This document shows positions 1-7,444 of a DNA stretch of 10,444 nucleotides, one piece after another. The notes under the pieces are model-generated. The model did no database searches, had not been told where the DNA came from, and worked only from the letters and a program-made list of their open reading frames with translations. The position numbers were made by a program, and so were the translations under genes. The first letter of the stretch is position 1. Each line of letters starts with the position of its first letter. The DNA comes from Bacteroidales bacterium (GTDB taxonomy: Bacteria; Bacteroidota; Bacteroidia; Bacteroidales; UBA7960), in assembly GCA_003557965.1 (NCBI GenBank), contig PWND01000355.1, positions 1-10,444 of the forward strand, written 5' to 3'.

Positions 1-35
1 ACTGTCCCTTGGGGATAAACGTTGCGGGCAGGTAT

Positions 36-156
36 GGCAAAACGCGGAGGCGGAGAAGATGTGAATTGAAAAACTTCATGAAATCCGGCAAAGAGGCTTG
101 CCTGCTTTGCCATGGATTTCAAAAGTTTTTCAAGAGCGGGGAGGATTCGTTTTGCC
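36..156. repeat. Long imperfect palindrome (structured intergenic element)
   Basis: Nested inverted repeats fold this stretch into one long interrupted hairpin. The arms pair as 36-44 with 148-156 (GGCAAAACG / CGTTTTGCC, 9 bp), 66-76 with 123-133 (TTGAAAAACTT / AAGTTTTTCAA, 11 bp), 80-86 with 114-120 (GAAATCC / GGATTTC, 7 bp), 87-93 with 105-111 (GGCAAAG / CTTTGCC, 7 bp) and 94-97 with 100-103 (AGGC / GCCT). This gives about 38 nested base pairs, broken by small bulges and one larger unpaired purine-rich loop (45-65 opposite 134-147). The pairing is seen directly. What it does is unknown: a dispersed intergenic repeat or small non-autonomous element, or a structured RNA, are the main options. 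No transposase or target-site duplication is visible, and the left boundary may lie near the window edge. Confidence 0.65.
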
Positions 157-168
157 TAGCCCTTTTTG

Positions 169-197
169 TAACTTTTTGTGGCAATGACAAAAAGTTA
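169..197. repeat. Perfect 11-bp inverted repeat (hairpin)
   Basis: TAACTTTTTGT at 169-179 is the exact reverse complement of 187-197, with a 7-nt loop (GGCAATG). It lies only 12 bp right of the larger palindrome and may be part of the same element. No T-run follows the stem on either strand, so it is not a canonical intrinsic terminator, although it could sit at the 3' end of a gene lying left of the window. Confidence 0.6.
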
Positions 198-208
198 ATA
201 TAAAAAAG

Positions 209-291
209 CTTTCAGCTTTCACCTTTCAGCTTTGAGCTTTTTCAGCCTCAAACGACTAAACGACTAAACAATTCAACGATTAAACGAACTT
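209..291. repeat. Short direct repeats and an 8-bp tandem array
   Basis: CTTTCAGCTTT occurs at 209-219 and again at 223-233, a 14-bp period. Next, from 252, come five units with an 8-bp period: ACGACTAA (252-259), ACGACTAA (260-267), ACAATTCA (268-275), ACGATTAA (276-283) and ACGAACTT (284-291). The first two are identical and the others have diverged. Low-complexity tracts of this kind are common between genes in AT-rich Bacteroidota genomes. No protein-binding role can be shown from the sequence. The stretch 292-385 after it holds nothing else I recognise. Confidence 0.55.
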
Positions 292-395
292 TTGGGAATT
301 GGTTGCACTTCGTAAATTAAGCTAACGTCTTCAACATAATCCTGCATAAAAACTCAATTTGTGTAAAAAAAAATAATTTAGTAAATATTTTGTAT

Positions 396-403
396 TATTT
401 TTG
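396..403 (+). promoter_or_regulatory. Possible -7 promoter box for the OmpH-like gene
   Basis: TATTTTTG matches the Bacteroidota -7 consensus TAnnTTTG and lies 43 bp before the start codon at 447. The matching upstream TTTG (-33) element is poor: only TTTA at 377-380 is near the expected distance. The surrounding DNA is very AT-rich, so a chance match is quite possible. Confidence 0.35.
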
Positions 404-446
404 CGTTTTATACTGACAAAACGAAGTATTAATAATAAAAAACCAA

Positions 447-968
447 ATGATGAAAAAGACAAGAATAGTATTACCTTTAATGATAGCCCTTATTCTTACA
501 GGGTTTAGTTTCTCTGCTTCTGCTCAGCAGAAGTTTGCACACATTAATTCAAACGAGTTGCTTATGCAAATGCCCGGTGTTGACTCAGTGCAAATTAAAG
601 TAGAAATGTATGCTGAAGAATTACAAGAAACATACATGTCTCTTATAACAGAGTTTCAAAGAAAATCCCAGGAATTTGAAGCAAACCAGGCAAATCTCTC
701 AGAAATTGTCCGTCAGTCAAGACAAAGAGAGCTTGAAAGCCTTAGGGAAAGAATCATTGAGTTTCAAACAATGGCAGAAGAAGACCTTATGATTCATGAA
801 AACAGGCTTCTTTCACCAATAATTGAAAAAGCACAAAATGCTATCCAGGAAGTAGCAGAGGAAAGGGGCTATTCTTATGTTCTGGATTCCGGAATGGGGG
901 CTGTTATACATGCTGATCCCGGAGATGACATTATGCCATACGTTAAAGAAAAACTTGGAATTCAATAG
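447..968 (+). CDS. OmpH/Skp-family periplasmic chaperone
   Basis: A 173-residue exported protein of the Skp/OmpH family, whose members hold unfolded outer-membrane proteins in the periplasm on their way to the BAM complex. The N-terminus (MMKKTR, a hydrophobic run from about residue 7, then SASA before QQ) is a clear Sec signal peptide with likely cleavage after A26; there is no lipobox cysteine. The mature protein opens with KFAHINSNELLMQMPGVDS, close to the usual family start. A long charged helical stretch (about 50-125) fits the coiled-coil tentacles. The C-terminal part (YSYVLDS, then DIMPYVKEKLGI) matches the family's closing strand and helix. Two ATGs are adjacent (447 and 450), so either may be used; no Shine-Dalgarno is seen. 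Bacteroidota skp genes often sit beside bamA or in pairs, but this copy stands alone between a non-coding stretch and its own terminator. The family call is firm; its client specificity is inferred. Confidence 0.9.
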   Translation: MMKKTRIVLPLMIALILTGFSFSASAQQKFAHINSNELLMQMPGVDSVQIKVEMYAEELQETYMSLITEFQRKSQEFEANQANLSEIVRQSRQRELESLRERIIEFQTMAEEDLMIHENRLLSPIIEKAQNAIQEVAEERGYSYVLDSGMGAVIHADPGDDIMPYVKEKLGIQ

Positions 969-976
969 GATAAAAG

Positions 977-1010
977 AAAAAAGGCCGGTTGTTTAAACCG
1001 GTTTTTTTTT
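977..1010. terminator. Bidirectional intrinsic terminator between converging genes
   Basis: A stem CCGGTT (985-990) pairs with AACCGG (996-1001) around the loop GTTTA. It can extend outward through two G-T pairs into A-T pairs. A T-run (1002-1010) follows on the plus strand, and an A-rich run (973-982) gives the matching T-run on the minus strand. It starts nine bases after the OmpH-like stop codon, and its T-run overlaps the stop of the minus-strand carbonic anhydrase-like gene, so it probably ends both transcripts. Confidence 0.85.
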
Positions 1011-1527
1011 ACTCTTTTCTGTACCACCCGGAATACTTAACATAATTATTTGAAATCCTTTCAAGAAGGTTTTTGGTTAAATCCTGGTTAATGTTTTTTA
1101 CTTTTTTTGCAGGAATACCGGCATAAACACTACCCGGTTCTATAATGGTGTTTTCAAGGACAACAGCTCCTGCAGCTATTATTGAGTTACTGCCTACAAC
1201 TGCATTATCCATTATTACTGCTTTCATACCTACTAATACATTATCATGTACTGTACAGCCATGAATTATTGCCTGGTGAGCAACTGAAACATTATTTCCT
1301 ATTGTAGTAGGTGCCGTTTTGTATGTGCAGTGCACCACAGCTCCATCCTGTATATTAACTTTGTTGCCAATCCTTATGTAATGAACATCTCCTCTTATTA
1401 CAGCATTATACCAGATACTGCACATATCTCCGATTACAACATCTCCTATTATTGTTGCTGTTTCAGCAAGGAAGCACTCTTTCCCGATTTTTGGGGTAAA
1501 CCCCCGTATTGTTTTTATTAATGCCAT
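1009..1527 (-). CDS. Gamma-class carbonic anhydrase-like protein (left-handed beta-helix)
   Basis: A 172-residue protein of the gamma carbonic anhydrase/YrdA/PaaY group, trimeric left-handed beta-helix proteins that bind a metal between subunits; some hydrate CO2 to bicarbonate and many have no tested activity. Hexapeptide-type repeats run from about residue 11 to 130 (for example IGDVVIGDMCSIWYNAVIRGD). The residues expected for the active site are present: R45 and D47 (RGD), Q60 and D61 (QDG), and the zinc-ligand pattern H66, H84 and H89 (VVH, VAH, IIH). The closing segment SVYAGIPAKKVK is typical. No signal peptide is seen, so it should be cytoplasmic. It starts 19 bp after the nadB stop and is probably the last gene of the sucA-sucB-nadB operon. 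A bicarbonate-supplying role is inferred from complete ligands; an acyltransferase-like or unknown function remains possible. Confidence 0.87.
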   Translation of the reverse strand: MALIKTIRGFTPKIGKECFLAETATIIGDVVIGDMCSIWYNAVIRGDVHYIRIGNKVNIQDGAVVHCTYKTAPTTIGNNVSVAHQAIIHGCTVHDNVLVGMKAVIMDNAVVGSNSIIAAGAVVLENTIIEPGSVYAGIPAKKVKNINQDLTKNLLERISNNYVKYSGWYRKE

Positions 1528-1546
1528 AAATTCTTGTTGTTATAAT

Positions 1547-3109
1547 TTATTTTTCCGGATGATCCAATGTGTAATGAAGGCCGATAGAGTTGTCTCTTTT
1601 CATAGCATGCTTAATTATCAGGTAAGCTACGCTGATTATATTTCTGAGTTCACAAAGCTTTGTAGAAAGTACTGATTCGATGTATAGGTTTTCAGTTTCC
1701 CGAAAAATCAGGTTTAGCCTGTTCAGTGCTCTTTTTAAACGAAGGTTAGACCTTACTATTCCCACATAATTGCTCATTATTGTTTGAACTTCTTTCAGGC
1801 TTTGCGTGACGAGAATCATTTCTTCATTCAAAACAGTACCTTCCGAATACCATTCGGGGATATTGTCGGCAATTTTTATTTTGTAAGTTTCTGTTAGAGC
1901 ATGTTCTGCAGCCCTGTTAGCCATAACCAAAGCTTCCAGAAGTGAGTTGGAAGCCATTCTGTTTGAGCCATGCATTCCGGTACTGGCACACTCTCCGGCG
2001 GAATAAAGATTTATAATGCTTGATTGGCCATGTTCATCAGTTTTTATTCCACCGCACATATAATGTGCAGCGGGAACCACCGGAATCTTATCTTTTCTTA
2101 TATCAATGCCTAATGAGAGGCATTTTTTGTAAATATTGGGAAAACCCTGTATAAGTTCTTCATGGTCTAAATGAGTACAATCAAGGTAAACATGGTCTTC
2201 ACCACTGATTTTCATTTCCTGGTCAATTGCCCTGGCTACAATATCTCTCGGTGCTAAAGATTCTCGTTTATCATATTTATGCATAAACTCCTCTCCTTTG
2301 TAGTTTTTTAGCACTGCGCCAAAGCCTCTTATAGCTTCTGTTATTAAAAATGACGGGTTTTCGTTAGGGTTGTAAAGGCTTGTTGGGTGAAACTGTACGA
2401 ACTCCATGTTTTCAATTATCCCTTTAGCGCGGTGAGCCATAGCTATTCCATCGCCTGTGGCTATATAAGGATTGGTTGTTGTATTGTAAACCATGCCGGC
2501 TCCCCCGGTTGCGAGCAATGTCTTTTTTGCTAAAAAAGCACTAACTGTGTTGTTTTCAGGGTTTAATACATACACCCCGAAGCACTTTATCCCGGGGTAG
2601 TGCTTTGTTACAACTTGTCCCTGGTGGTGCTGTGTTATAATTTCAACAGCAAAGTGATTTTCATAAATCTCAATATTTTTATGAGCTCTTACTTTATCTT
2701 CCAGGGCTCTGATAATTTCTTTACCTGTATTGTCTTTATGATGTAACACCCTGTATTCTGAGTGGCCTCCTTCACGGCCAAGATCAAATTTTCCGTCTTT
2801 ATCAGTGTCAAACTGTGTTCCCATATCAATAAGGTCATCAATACGCTTACGCGATTCGCCTATTATCAACCTTACCATTTTTTCATTCCCCAGGCCTCTT
2901 CCGCATTCCATGGTATCTTTAACATGTTTATCAACAGAATCTGGGGGATACATAACAGCGGCTATTCCTCCTTGTGCATAGCTTGTTGTTGATTCAGACA
3001 ACTTTGTTTTTGTTACAAGGCAAACTTTACCGTGATCAGCAACCTTTAAAGCAAATATTAAACCGGCTAAACCGGACCCGATTACTAAAAAATCTGTCTT
3101 TTTATGCAT
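1547..3109 (-). CDS. nadB: L-aspartate oxidase
   Basis: A flavoenzyme that oxidises L-aspartate to iminoaspartate, the first step of de novo NAD synthesis; NadA then condenses the product to quinolinate. In this family, FAD can be reoxidised by oxygen or fumarate. Numbered from the ATG at 3109 (520 residues), the dinucleotide-binding motif GSGLAG is at 11-16, followed by the FAD-contact segment STTSYAQGGIAA. REGGHS lies near residue 112 and EFVQFHPTSLY near 237-246. Residues matching the known active site are H241, R288 (LAPRD), H349 (PAAHYMCGGI) and R384 (HGSNRMASNSLLEALV). R288 and the Glu of REGGHS favour NadB over fumarate reductase. The frame can open at a TTG (3115) two codons earlier, but the ATG is the likelier start. 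A C-terminal helical domain (about 425-505) completes the usual length. It lies 51 bp after sucB; nadA and nadC are not in the window. Confidence 0.95.
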   Translation of the reverse strand: MHKKTDFLVIGSGLAGLIFALKVADHGKVCLVTKTKLSESTTSYAQGGIAAVMYPPDSVDKHVKDTMECGRGLGNEKMVRLIIGESRKRIDDLIDMGTQFDTDKDGKFDLGREGGHSEYRVLHHKDNTGKEIIRALEDKVRAHKNIEIYENHFAVEIITQHHQGQVVTKHYPGIKCFGVYVLNPENNTVSAFLAKKTLLATGGAGMVYNTTTNPYIATGDGIAMAHRAKGIIENMEFVQFHPTSLYNPNENPSFLITEAIRGFGAVLKNYKGEEFMHKYDKRESLAPRDIVARAIDQEMKISGEDHVYLDCTHLDHEELIQGFPNIYKKCLSLGIDIRKDKIPVVPAAHYMCGGIKTDEHGQSSIINLYSAGECASTGMHGSNRMASNSLLEALVMANRAAEHALTETYKIKIADNIPEWYSEGTVLNEEMILVTQSLKEVQTIMSNYVGIVRSNLRLKRALNRLNLIFRETENLYIESVLSTKLCELRNIISVAYLIIKHAMKRDNSIGLHYTLDHPEK

Positions 3110-3160
3110 AAGCAACTATTTTCAGCAAAATTATCTATTAATAACAAAAGAAGAAATAAA

Positions 3161-4417
3161 TTATTCATAATCATGGCTAATTAGCTTACCGGGATTTTCA
3201 AGAGACTCTTTTACCTTAACCAGGAAACTTACAGATTCACGCCCGTCAATAATTCTATGATCATAAGACAAAGCAACATACATCATTGGCCTTATCACAA
3301 CATTCCCGTTTTCGGCAACCGGGCGCTCAACAATATTATGCATTCCTAAAATTGCACTTTGTGGCGGGTTTATTATTGGTGTTGCCAGCAGAGAACCAAA
3401 TACACCACCGTTTGTTATACTGAATGTTCCCCCGCTTAAATCATCAATGCTGATTTTATTCTCCCGGGCTTTTCCTGCAAGATCGGAAATTATGTTCTCA
3501 ATTTCAGCTAAAGACTTGCTTTCTGCATTTCTGATAACCGGCACCATTAAGCCCTTGGGAGTGCTTACGGCAATGCCTATATCAGCATATTTCGGAACAA
3601 TAATATTGTTTTCCTTTATTCTCCCGTTTACCATAGGAAACTCTTCAATTGCCTTTGTAACAGCTTTTACAAAAAAGGACATAAAACCTAGTTTTACACC
3701 GTATTTTTCAAGAAATGCGTTTTTATACTTCTTTCTTATGTCAATAATTTTGCTCATGTCAACCTCATTAAACGTTGTCAGCATTGCTGTTTCGTTTTTA
3801 ACAGACACAAGGCGCTCTGATATTTTACGTCTCAGGGTTGACATTTTAACTTCTTCCTCTTCTCTGCTTTCTTCTGCAGGTGGTTTTGCATCAAAATCAT
3901 ATTCACCGCTTTCTTGTTTCGAATGAAAGTGGCCTGAAATTGCAGCTAAAATATCTTTCTTGGTAATTCTGCTGCCATGTAAGTCGGGCATGGGAATATT
4001 TAACTCGTCAATGAGTTTTTTTGCCTGTGGAGAGATTGTTACTCCTGTTTGTTTTGCTTTCTTTTCAGGTGTTTCGGCGTCAGATTTTTCAGGCTCTTTA
4101 TTAACAGGTCGCTCTTGCTCTTTTGTCTCATGGCTGCTTTTTTCGTCAGGCTTTTTGCTTTCTTTTTCAGCCGGTTTTTCTGCACCGGTATCTATTTTAC
4201 CAATTACATCACCAATTTTCAGGCTATCACCTTCTTTTTTAATAAAAGATATCACACCTTGCTCTTCGGCACTTATTGTAACAGTAGCTTTATCGGAGTC
4301 TATTTCAGCTATTTCCTGGCTTTTTTCAACATAATCGCCTTCATTAATGAGCCACCTTGCAAGCTCAACTTCTGTTATTGATTCGCCTATTTGAGGAATT
4401 TTTATTTCTATTATCAT
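3161..4417 (-). CDS. sucB: 2-oxoglutarate dehydrogenase E2 (dihydrolipoyllysine succinyltransferase)
   Basis: The core subunit of the 2-oxoglutarate dehydrogenase complex, which moves the succinyl group from E1 through its lipoyl arm to CoA. Its 418 residues carry the expected order of domains. A lipoyl domain occupies about 1-77 with the lipoylated lysine K43 in DSDKA. A Lys/Glu/Pro-rich flexible linker follows (about 78-124). The peripheral subunit-binding domain is at about 126-160 (VTISPQAKKLIDELN to ITKKDILAAI). A second acidic linker leads into the catalytic domain (about 190-415). The catalytic motif SYDHRIIDGRE holds H387 and D391, and TFSITNGGVFGSLLATPIINPPQ (330-352) is typical of the succinyl-specific E2. 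The single lipoyl domain also fits SucB. The gene begins 11 bp after the sucA stop, so the two are surely co-transcribed. The E3 gene (lpd) does not follow; nadB takes that place. Confidence 0.95.
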   Translation of the reverse strand: MIIEIKIPQIGESITEVELARWLINEGDYVEKSQEIAEIDSDKATVTISAEEQGVISFIKKEGDSLKIGDVIGKIDTGAEKPAEKESKKPDEKSSHETKEQERPVNKEPEKSDAETPEKKAKQTGVTISPQAKKLIDELNIPMPDLHGSRITKKDILAAISGHFHSKQESGEYDFDAKPPAEESREEEEVKMSTLRRKISERLVSVKNETAMLTTFNEVDMSKIIDIRKKYKNAFLEKYGVKLGFMSFFVKAVTKAIEEFPMVNGRIKENNIIVPKYADIGIAVSTPKGLMVPVIRNAESKSLAEIENIISDLAGKARENKISIDDLSGGTFSITNGGVFGSLLATPIINPPQSAILGMHNIVERPVAENGNVVIRPMMYVALSYDHRIIDGRESVSFLVKVKESLENPGKLISHDYE

Positions 4418-4428
4418 AATAATGTTTT

Positions 4429-7218
4429 TTATAAGTCAACTAAATGACTAATACACAGTTGCTGACATTCTTTACACACATCTTCACAATCACACTTTTC
4501 AAAAGCTTTTTCTATTATTTTGTTTTGCTGTAACTTATGAAATTGTGTTGAGCCACTGGCTGGGCTTGCACTTGGTGGCCTTGCTACTATACTGAGCTTA
4601 AAATCCTTAAGCACATTGTTAATAAACAGCCATGCGCCCATATTTAAAGGTTCTTCCTGAACCCACAGCCATTGCCGCGCATTAGTATATTTATTTTTTA
4701 TAGCCATGAGTTGGTCGGCAGGAGTCGGATATAATTGCTCCAGCCTTATTATTGCTGTATTATCATGTTGCCCTTGCTTTTTTTCATTTGCCAGCTCATA
4801 ATAAATTTTGCCGGAACAAAGTAATACTCTGTCAATATTTTCAGGCTGTGCGGCTTCGTCATCAATTACTTCTTTATATCCACCTGTTGAGAGCTCGTTG
4901 ATATCAGAGATACACTCAGGGTGTCGCAGAAGGCTTTTAGGAGAAAACAAAACCAAAGGTTTTCTAAAGCCACACATAATTTGTCTTCGCAGCAAGTGAA
5001 AAAGGTTTGCAGGAGTGGTGCAGTTTACAACCTGCATGTTGTTTCTTGCACATGAGGCCAAAAACCTTTCAATTCTTGCCGAGGAGTGCTCCGGCCCTTG
5101 TCCTTCGTATCCATGAGGCAGGTATAAAACTAAACCGTTGTTGATTTTCCACTTTTCTTCAGCGCTGCTTAAAAAATTATCAATAACTATTTGTGCTCCA
5201 TTTATAAAGTCGCCAAATTGTGCTTCCCATATTACTAAAGAAGAAGGTGATCCTAAAGCATAGCCATATTCAAAGCCTAAAACACCGTATTCTGACAGAA
5301 TAGAATTGTAAATATCAAATTTTGCCTGGCCTTCAGAAATGTTTTTCAAAGGGATATACTCCAGTTCAGAATCTTCCACTTTTACAACAGCATGCCGGTG
5401 GCTAAAAGTACCCCTTTCTACATCCTGCCCGGTAAGCCTCACTGGTGTGCCTTCACTCAGAAGGCTGCCGTAGGCAAGCAGTTCTCCCATTGCCCAATCA
5501 ATTTTACCTTCTTCTGTGGCCATTTTTTTCCTTTGCTGCATTAGTTTTTGAGTCTTCTTGAAAAATGGTAAATCTTCCGGTAAGTCAGTAATTTTTTCGG
5601 CAATATTGATAATTGTGTTCCGGCTAACAACGGTCTTTACAGAGTTTTCAAAATCACAATTGATCTCTCTTCGATAGTTTTTCCAAATATTTTCCAAAAA
5701 GGGATATACAGTATTTTTTTCTATTGATTTCGATTTTTCAAGATCTTTTTCCAAATGTGAAAGAAACTTTTCTTTTATGCTTTTAGCAAAATCTTCGGAA
5801 ATAATACTATTTTTTGAAAGCTTATCGAAGTATATACTTGCAGGGTCAGGGTGGCTTGCTATTGCCTTATATAAAGTTGGTTGAGTAAAGCGAGGTTCGT
5901 CGCTTTCATTATGGCCGAATTTTCTGTAACAAAGCAAGTCAACAAATACGTCAATGTTAAACCTTTGCCTGAATTCAATTGCAAGTTCGATTGTATGTAC
6001 AACTGCTTCTACATCATCCCCGTTTACATGAAATATTGGAGATTGAATGGTTTTTGCCACATCAGAACAGTAAGTACTGCTTCTGGCATCAATATAATTT
6101 GTAGTAAAACCCAGTTGGTTATTTATTATTAAATGTATGGTTCCGCCTGTTGTAAAACCATTTAGTTTTGACATCTGGATAACTTCATAAACTATTCCCT
6201 GCCCTGCAATAGCGGAATCTCCGTGTATTAGCACCGGCAATAGTTTCTTATTATCGTTGTTGTGCTGGTTTTCAATTTTTGCACGGCTTAAACCCTGAAC
6301 TACCGGGTTAACAGCTTCAAGGTGGCTGGGATTTGGTGCAATACTGATTTTAATTTTTTTCCCTGGCCTTGTAGTAGTATTTAATGTACACCCAAGATGG
6401 TATTTTACATCACCTAATATTGTCTCATCATCATATTCTTTTCCTTCAAATTCATTAAAAATTTCATAAAAAGGTTTTTGCAATACATTTCCAAGTACAT
6501 TAAGCCGTCCTCTGTGTGCCATGCCTATCACAATTTCTTCAAGGCCTGATGTTGAGCCTTTTTCTTTCAGGCTTTGTAAGGCAGGGATTAATGATTCACA
6601 ACCTTCAAGCGAAAAGCTTTTGTGCCCGGGAAAACGTTTCCTGATAAAATGTTCAAATTCAACAGCATGAACGAGGTGCTCAAATATTATTTTCTTTTTT
6701 TCATCAGAAAAATCAGGTAGGTTTTTTGTGCTTTCAATCTTGTTTTTTAGCCATTCCACAATATCAGGCGACCTGATATACATGTATTCTGAGCCGATGC
6801 TTTTGCAATATGTTGTTTTTAAGTGATTTAAAATATCCTTTAGTGTTGCACTGCCTATTCCTATTTCGTTTCCGGCATTAAAATTTTTGTTTATTTCGTT
6901 TTGGCTCAGGCCAAAGTTTTCAATATTAAGGGTGGGAGAGTATTTTCTTCTCTTTCTAACAGGGTTTGTTTCTGTAAACAAGTGTCCTCTTTCCCTGTAA
7001 GCATTTATCAGGTCAATAACATTAAATTCTGATCTTAAAATATTTTTATCGGGGGAAAGTGATTTTTCATTTACAGGATAATGCTTTTGGGCAAACTCAA
7101 ACCCATCAAAAAATTTTTTCCATTGTGCCTCTACAGACCCGGGGTCTTTCTTATACTTTTGGTACAAACTGTCTATAGTGTCAGGGCTAATATTACCCAA
7201 ATATTCGTCAGCATCCAT
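4429..7218 (-). CDS. sucA: 2-oxoglutarate dehydrogenase E1 (thiamine diphosphate-dependent)
   Basis: The E1 subunit decarboxylates 2-oxoglutarate with thiamine diphosphate and succinylates the E2 lipoyl group in the TCA cycle. Its 929 residues match the family's usual length of about 930. The N-terminal segment YLGNISPDTIDSLYQKYKK (6-24) is the typical E1 start. Conserved blocks follow in order: HAVEFEHFIRKRFPGHKSFSLEG (about 184-206), GMAHRGRLNVLGN (232-244), PNPSHLEAVNPVVQG (295-309), the ThDP/Mg motif GDSAIAGQG (333-341) through NN at 366-367, YRKFGHNESDEPRFTQP (431-447), LTGQDVERGTFSHRHAVV (595-612), PHGYEGQGPEHSSARIERFL (701-720) and QEEPLNMGAW (854-863). The odd part is the end: after the usual final helix (IIEKAF, to 906) it adds about 23 residues with five cysteines (C909, C911, C915, C918, C922). 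It heads the minus-strand operon; no good promoter match was found in the 226-bp upstream gap. Confidence 0.96.
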   Translation of the reverse strand: MDADEYLGNISPDTIDSLYQKYKKDPGSVEAQWKKFFDGFEFAQKHYPVNEKSLSPDKNILRSEFNVIDLINAYRERGHLFTETNPVRKRRKYSPTLNIENFGLSQNEINKNFNAGNEIGIGSATLKDILNHLKTTYCKSIGSEYMYIRSPDIVEWLKNKIESTKNLPDFSDEKKKIIFEHLVHAVEFEHFIRKRFPGHKSFSLEGCESLIPALQSLKEKGSTSGLEEIVIGMAHRGRLNVLGNVLQKPFYEIFNEFEGKEYDDETILGDVKYHLGCTLNTTTRPGKKIKISIAPNPSHLEAVNPVVQGLSRAKIENQHNNDNKKLLPVLIHGDSAIAGQGIVYEVIQMSKLNGFTTGGTIHLIINNQLGFTTNYIDARSSTYCSDVAKTIQSPIFHVNGDDVEAVVHTIELAIEFRQRFNIDVFVDLLCYRKFGHNESDEPRFTQPTLYKAIASHPDPASIYFDKLSKNSIISEDFAKSIKEKFLSHLEKDLEKSKSIEKNTVYPFLENIWKNYRREINCDFENSVKTVVSRNTIINIAEKITDLPEDLPFFKKTQKLMQQRKKMATEEGKIDWAMGELLAYGSLLSEGTPVRLTGQDVERGTFSHRHAVVKVEDSELEYIPLKNISEGQAKFDIYNSILSEYGVLGFEYGYALGSPSSLVIWEAQFGDFINGAQIVIDNFLSSAEEKWKINNGLVLYLPHGYEGQGPEHSSARIERFLASCARNNMQVVNCTTPANLFHLLRRQIMCGFRKPLVLFSPKSLLRHPECISDINELSTGGYKEVIDDEAAQPENIDRVLLCSGKIYYELANEKKQGQHDNTAIIRLEQLYPTPADQLMAIKNKYTNARQWLWVQEEPLNMGAWLFINNVLKDFKLSIVARPPSASPASGSTQFHKLQQNKIIEKAFEKCDCEDVCKECQQLCISHLVDL

Positions 7219-7304
7219 TTTTTTTGACTTATTTCGGTTTATTTGTAAATATAAATAAAAATCAAATACAACAACTTCTAAACAGCTCTTATATATAATT
7301 TGTT

Positions 7305-7334
7305 TTTGGAAGGTGATTTTATTTGCTAAATTTG
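7305..7334 (+). promoter_or_regulatory. Candidate Bacteroidota promoter for the PKD-repeat gene
   Basis: TTTG at 7305-7308 is followed, after an 18-bp gap, by TAAATTTG at 7327-7334, a full match to the TAnnTTTG -7 box. Spacing is close to that known for Bacteroidota sigma-factor promoters. Transcription would begin near 7340, leaving a leader of about 105 nt before the ATG at 7445. The divergent gap from 7219 also serves sucA on the other strand, where I see only a weak box (reverse complement of CAAATACA at 7264-7271). Confidence 0.45.
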
Positions 7335-7444
7335 TTTTGCATTTTTTAAGTTATTTAACATAAAATATCGGGTATTTTCACGTAAAAATCAACCAAAAAG
7401 TTTTTGTATCTTGCACTTACATAGAAATTGCAAATTACATTCTG

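Noticed and set aside
9..203. A 64-codon plus-strand open frame at the left edge.
   Set aside because: It runs straight through both hairpin elements, has no recognisable domain or start signal, and its composition follows from the palindrome (for example mirrored Lys/Phe and Cys-rich stretches). I treat it as a chance frame.
1..446. A CRISPR array, tRNA or riboswitch in the left intergenic region.
   Set aside because: The direct repeats are too short and have no spacers, no cloverleaf can be drawn, and no known riboswitch core is recognised.
3110..3115. A TTG start for nadB two codons before the ATG.
   Set aside because: The ATG at 3109 lies directly before the FAD-binding strand at a normal distance, and no ribosome-binding signal favours the TTG.
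3447..4381. Three plus-strand open frames of 110-159 codons opposite sucB.
   Set aside because: They are antisense to a clear sucB and are Ser/Phe-rich, as expected for the reverse of a Lys/Glu-rich linker.
7219..7444. A possible promoter for sucA on the minus strand.
   Set aside because: No full TAnnTTTG box with a spaced TTTG is present on that strand; the nearest match (reverse complement of 7264-7271) is too weak to annotate.
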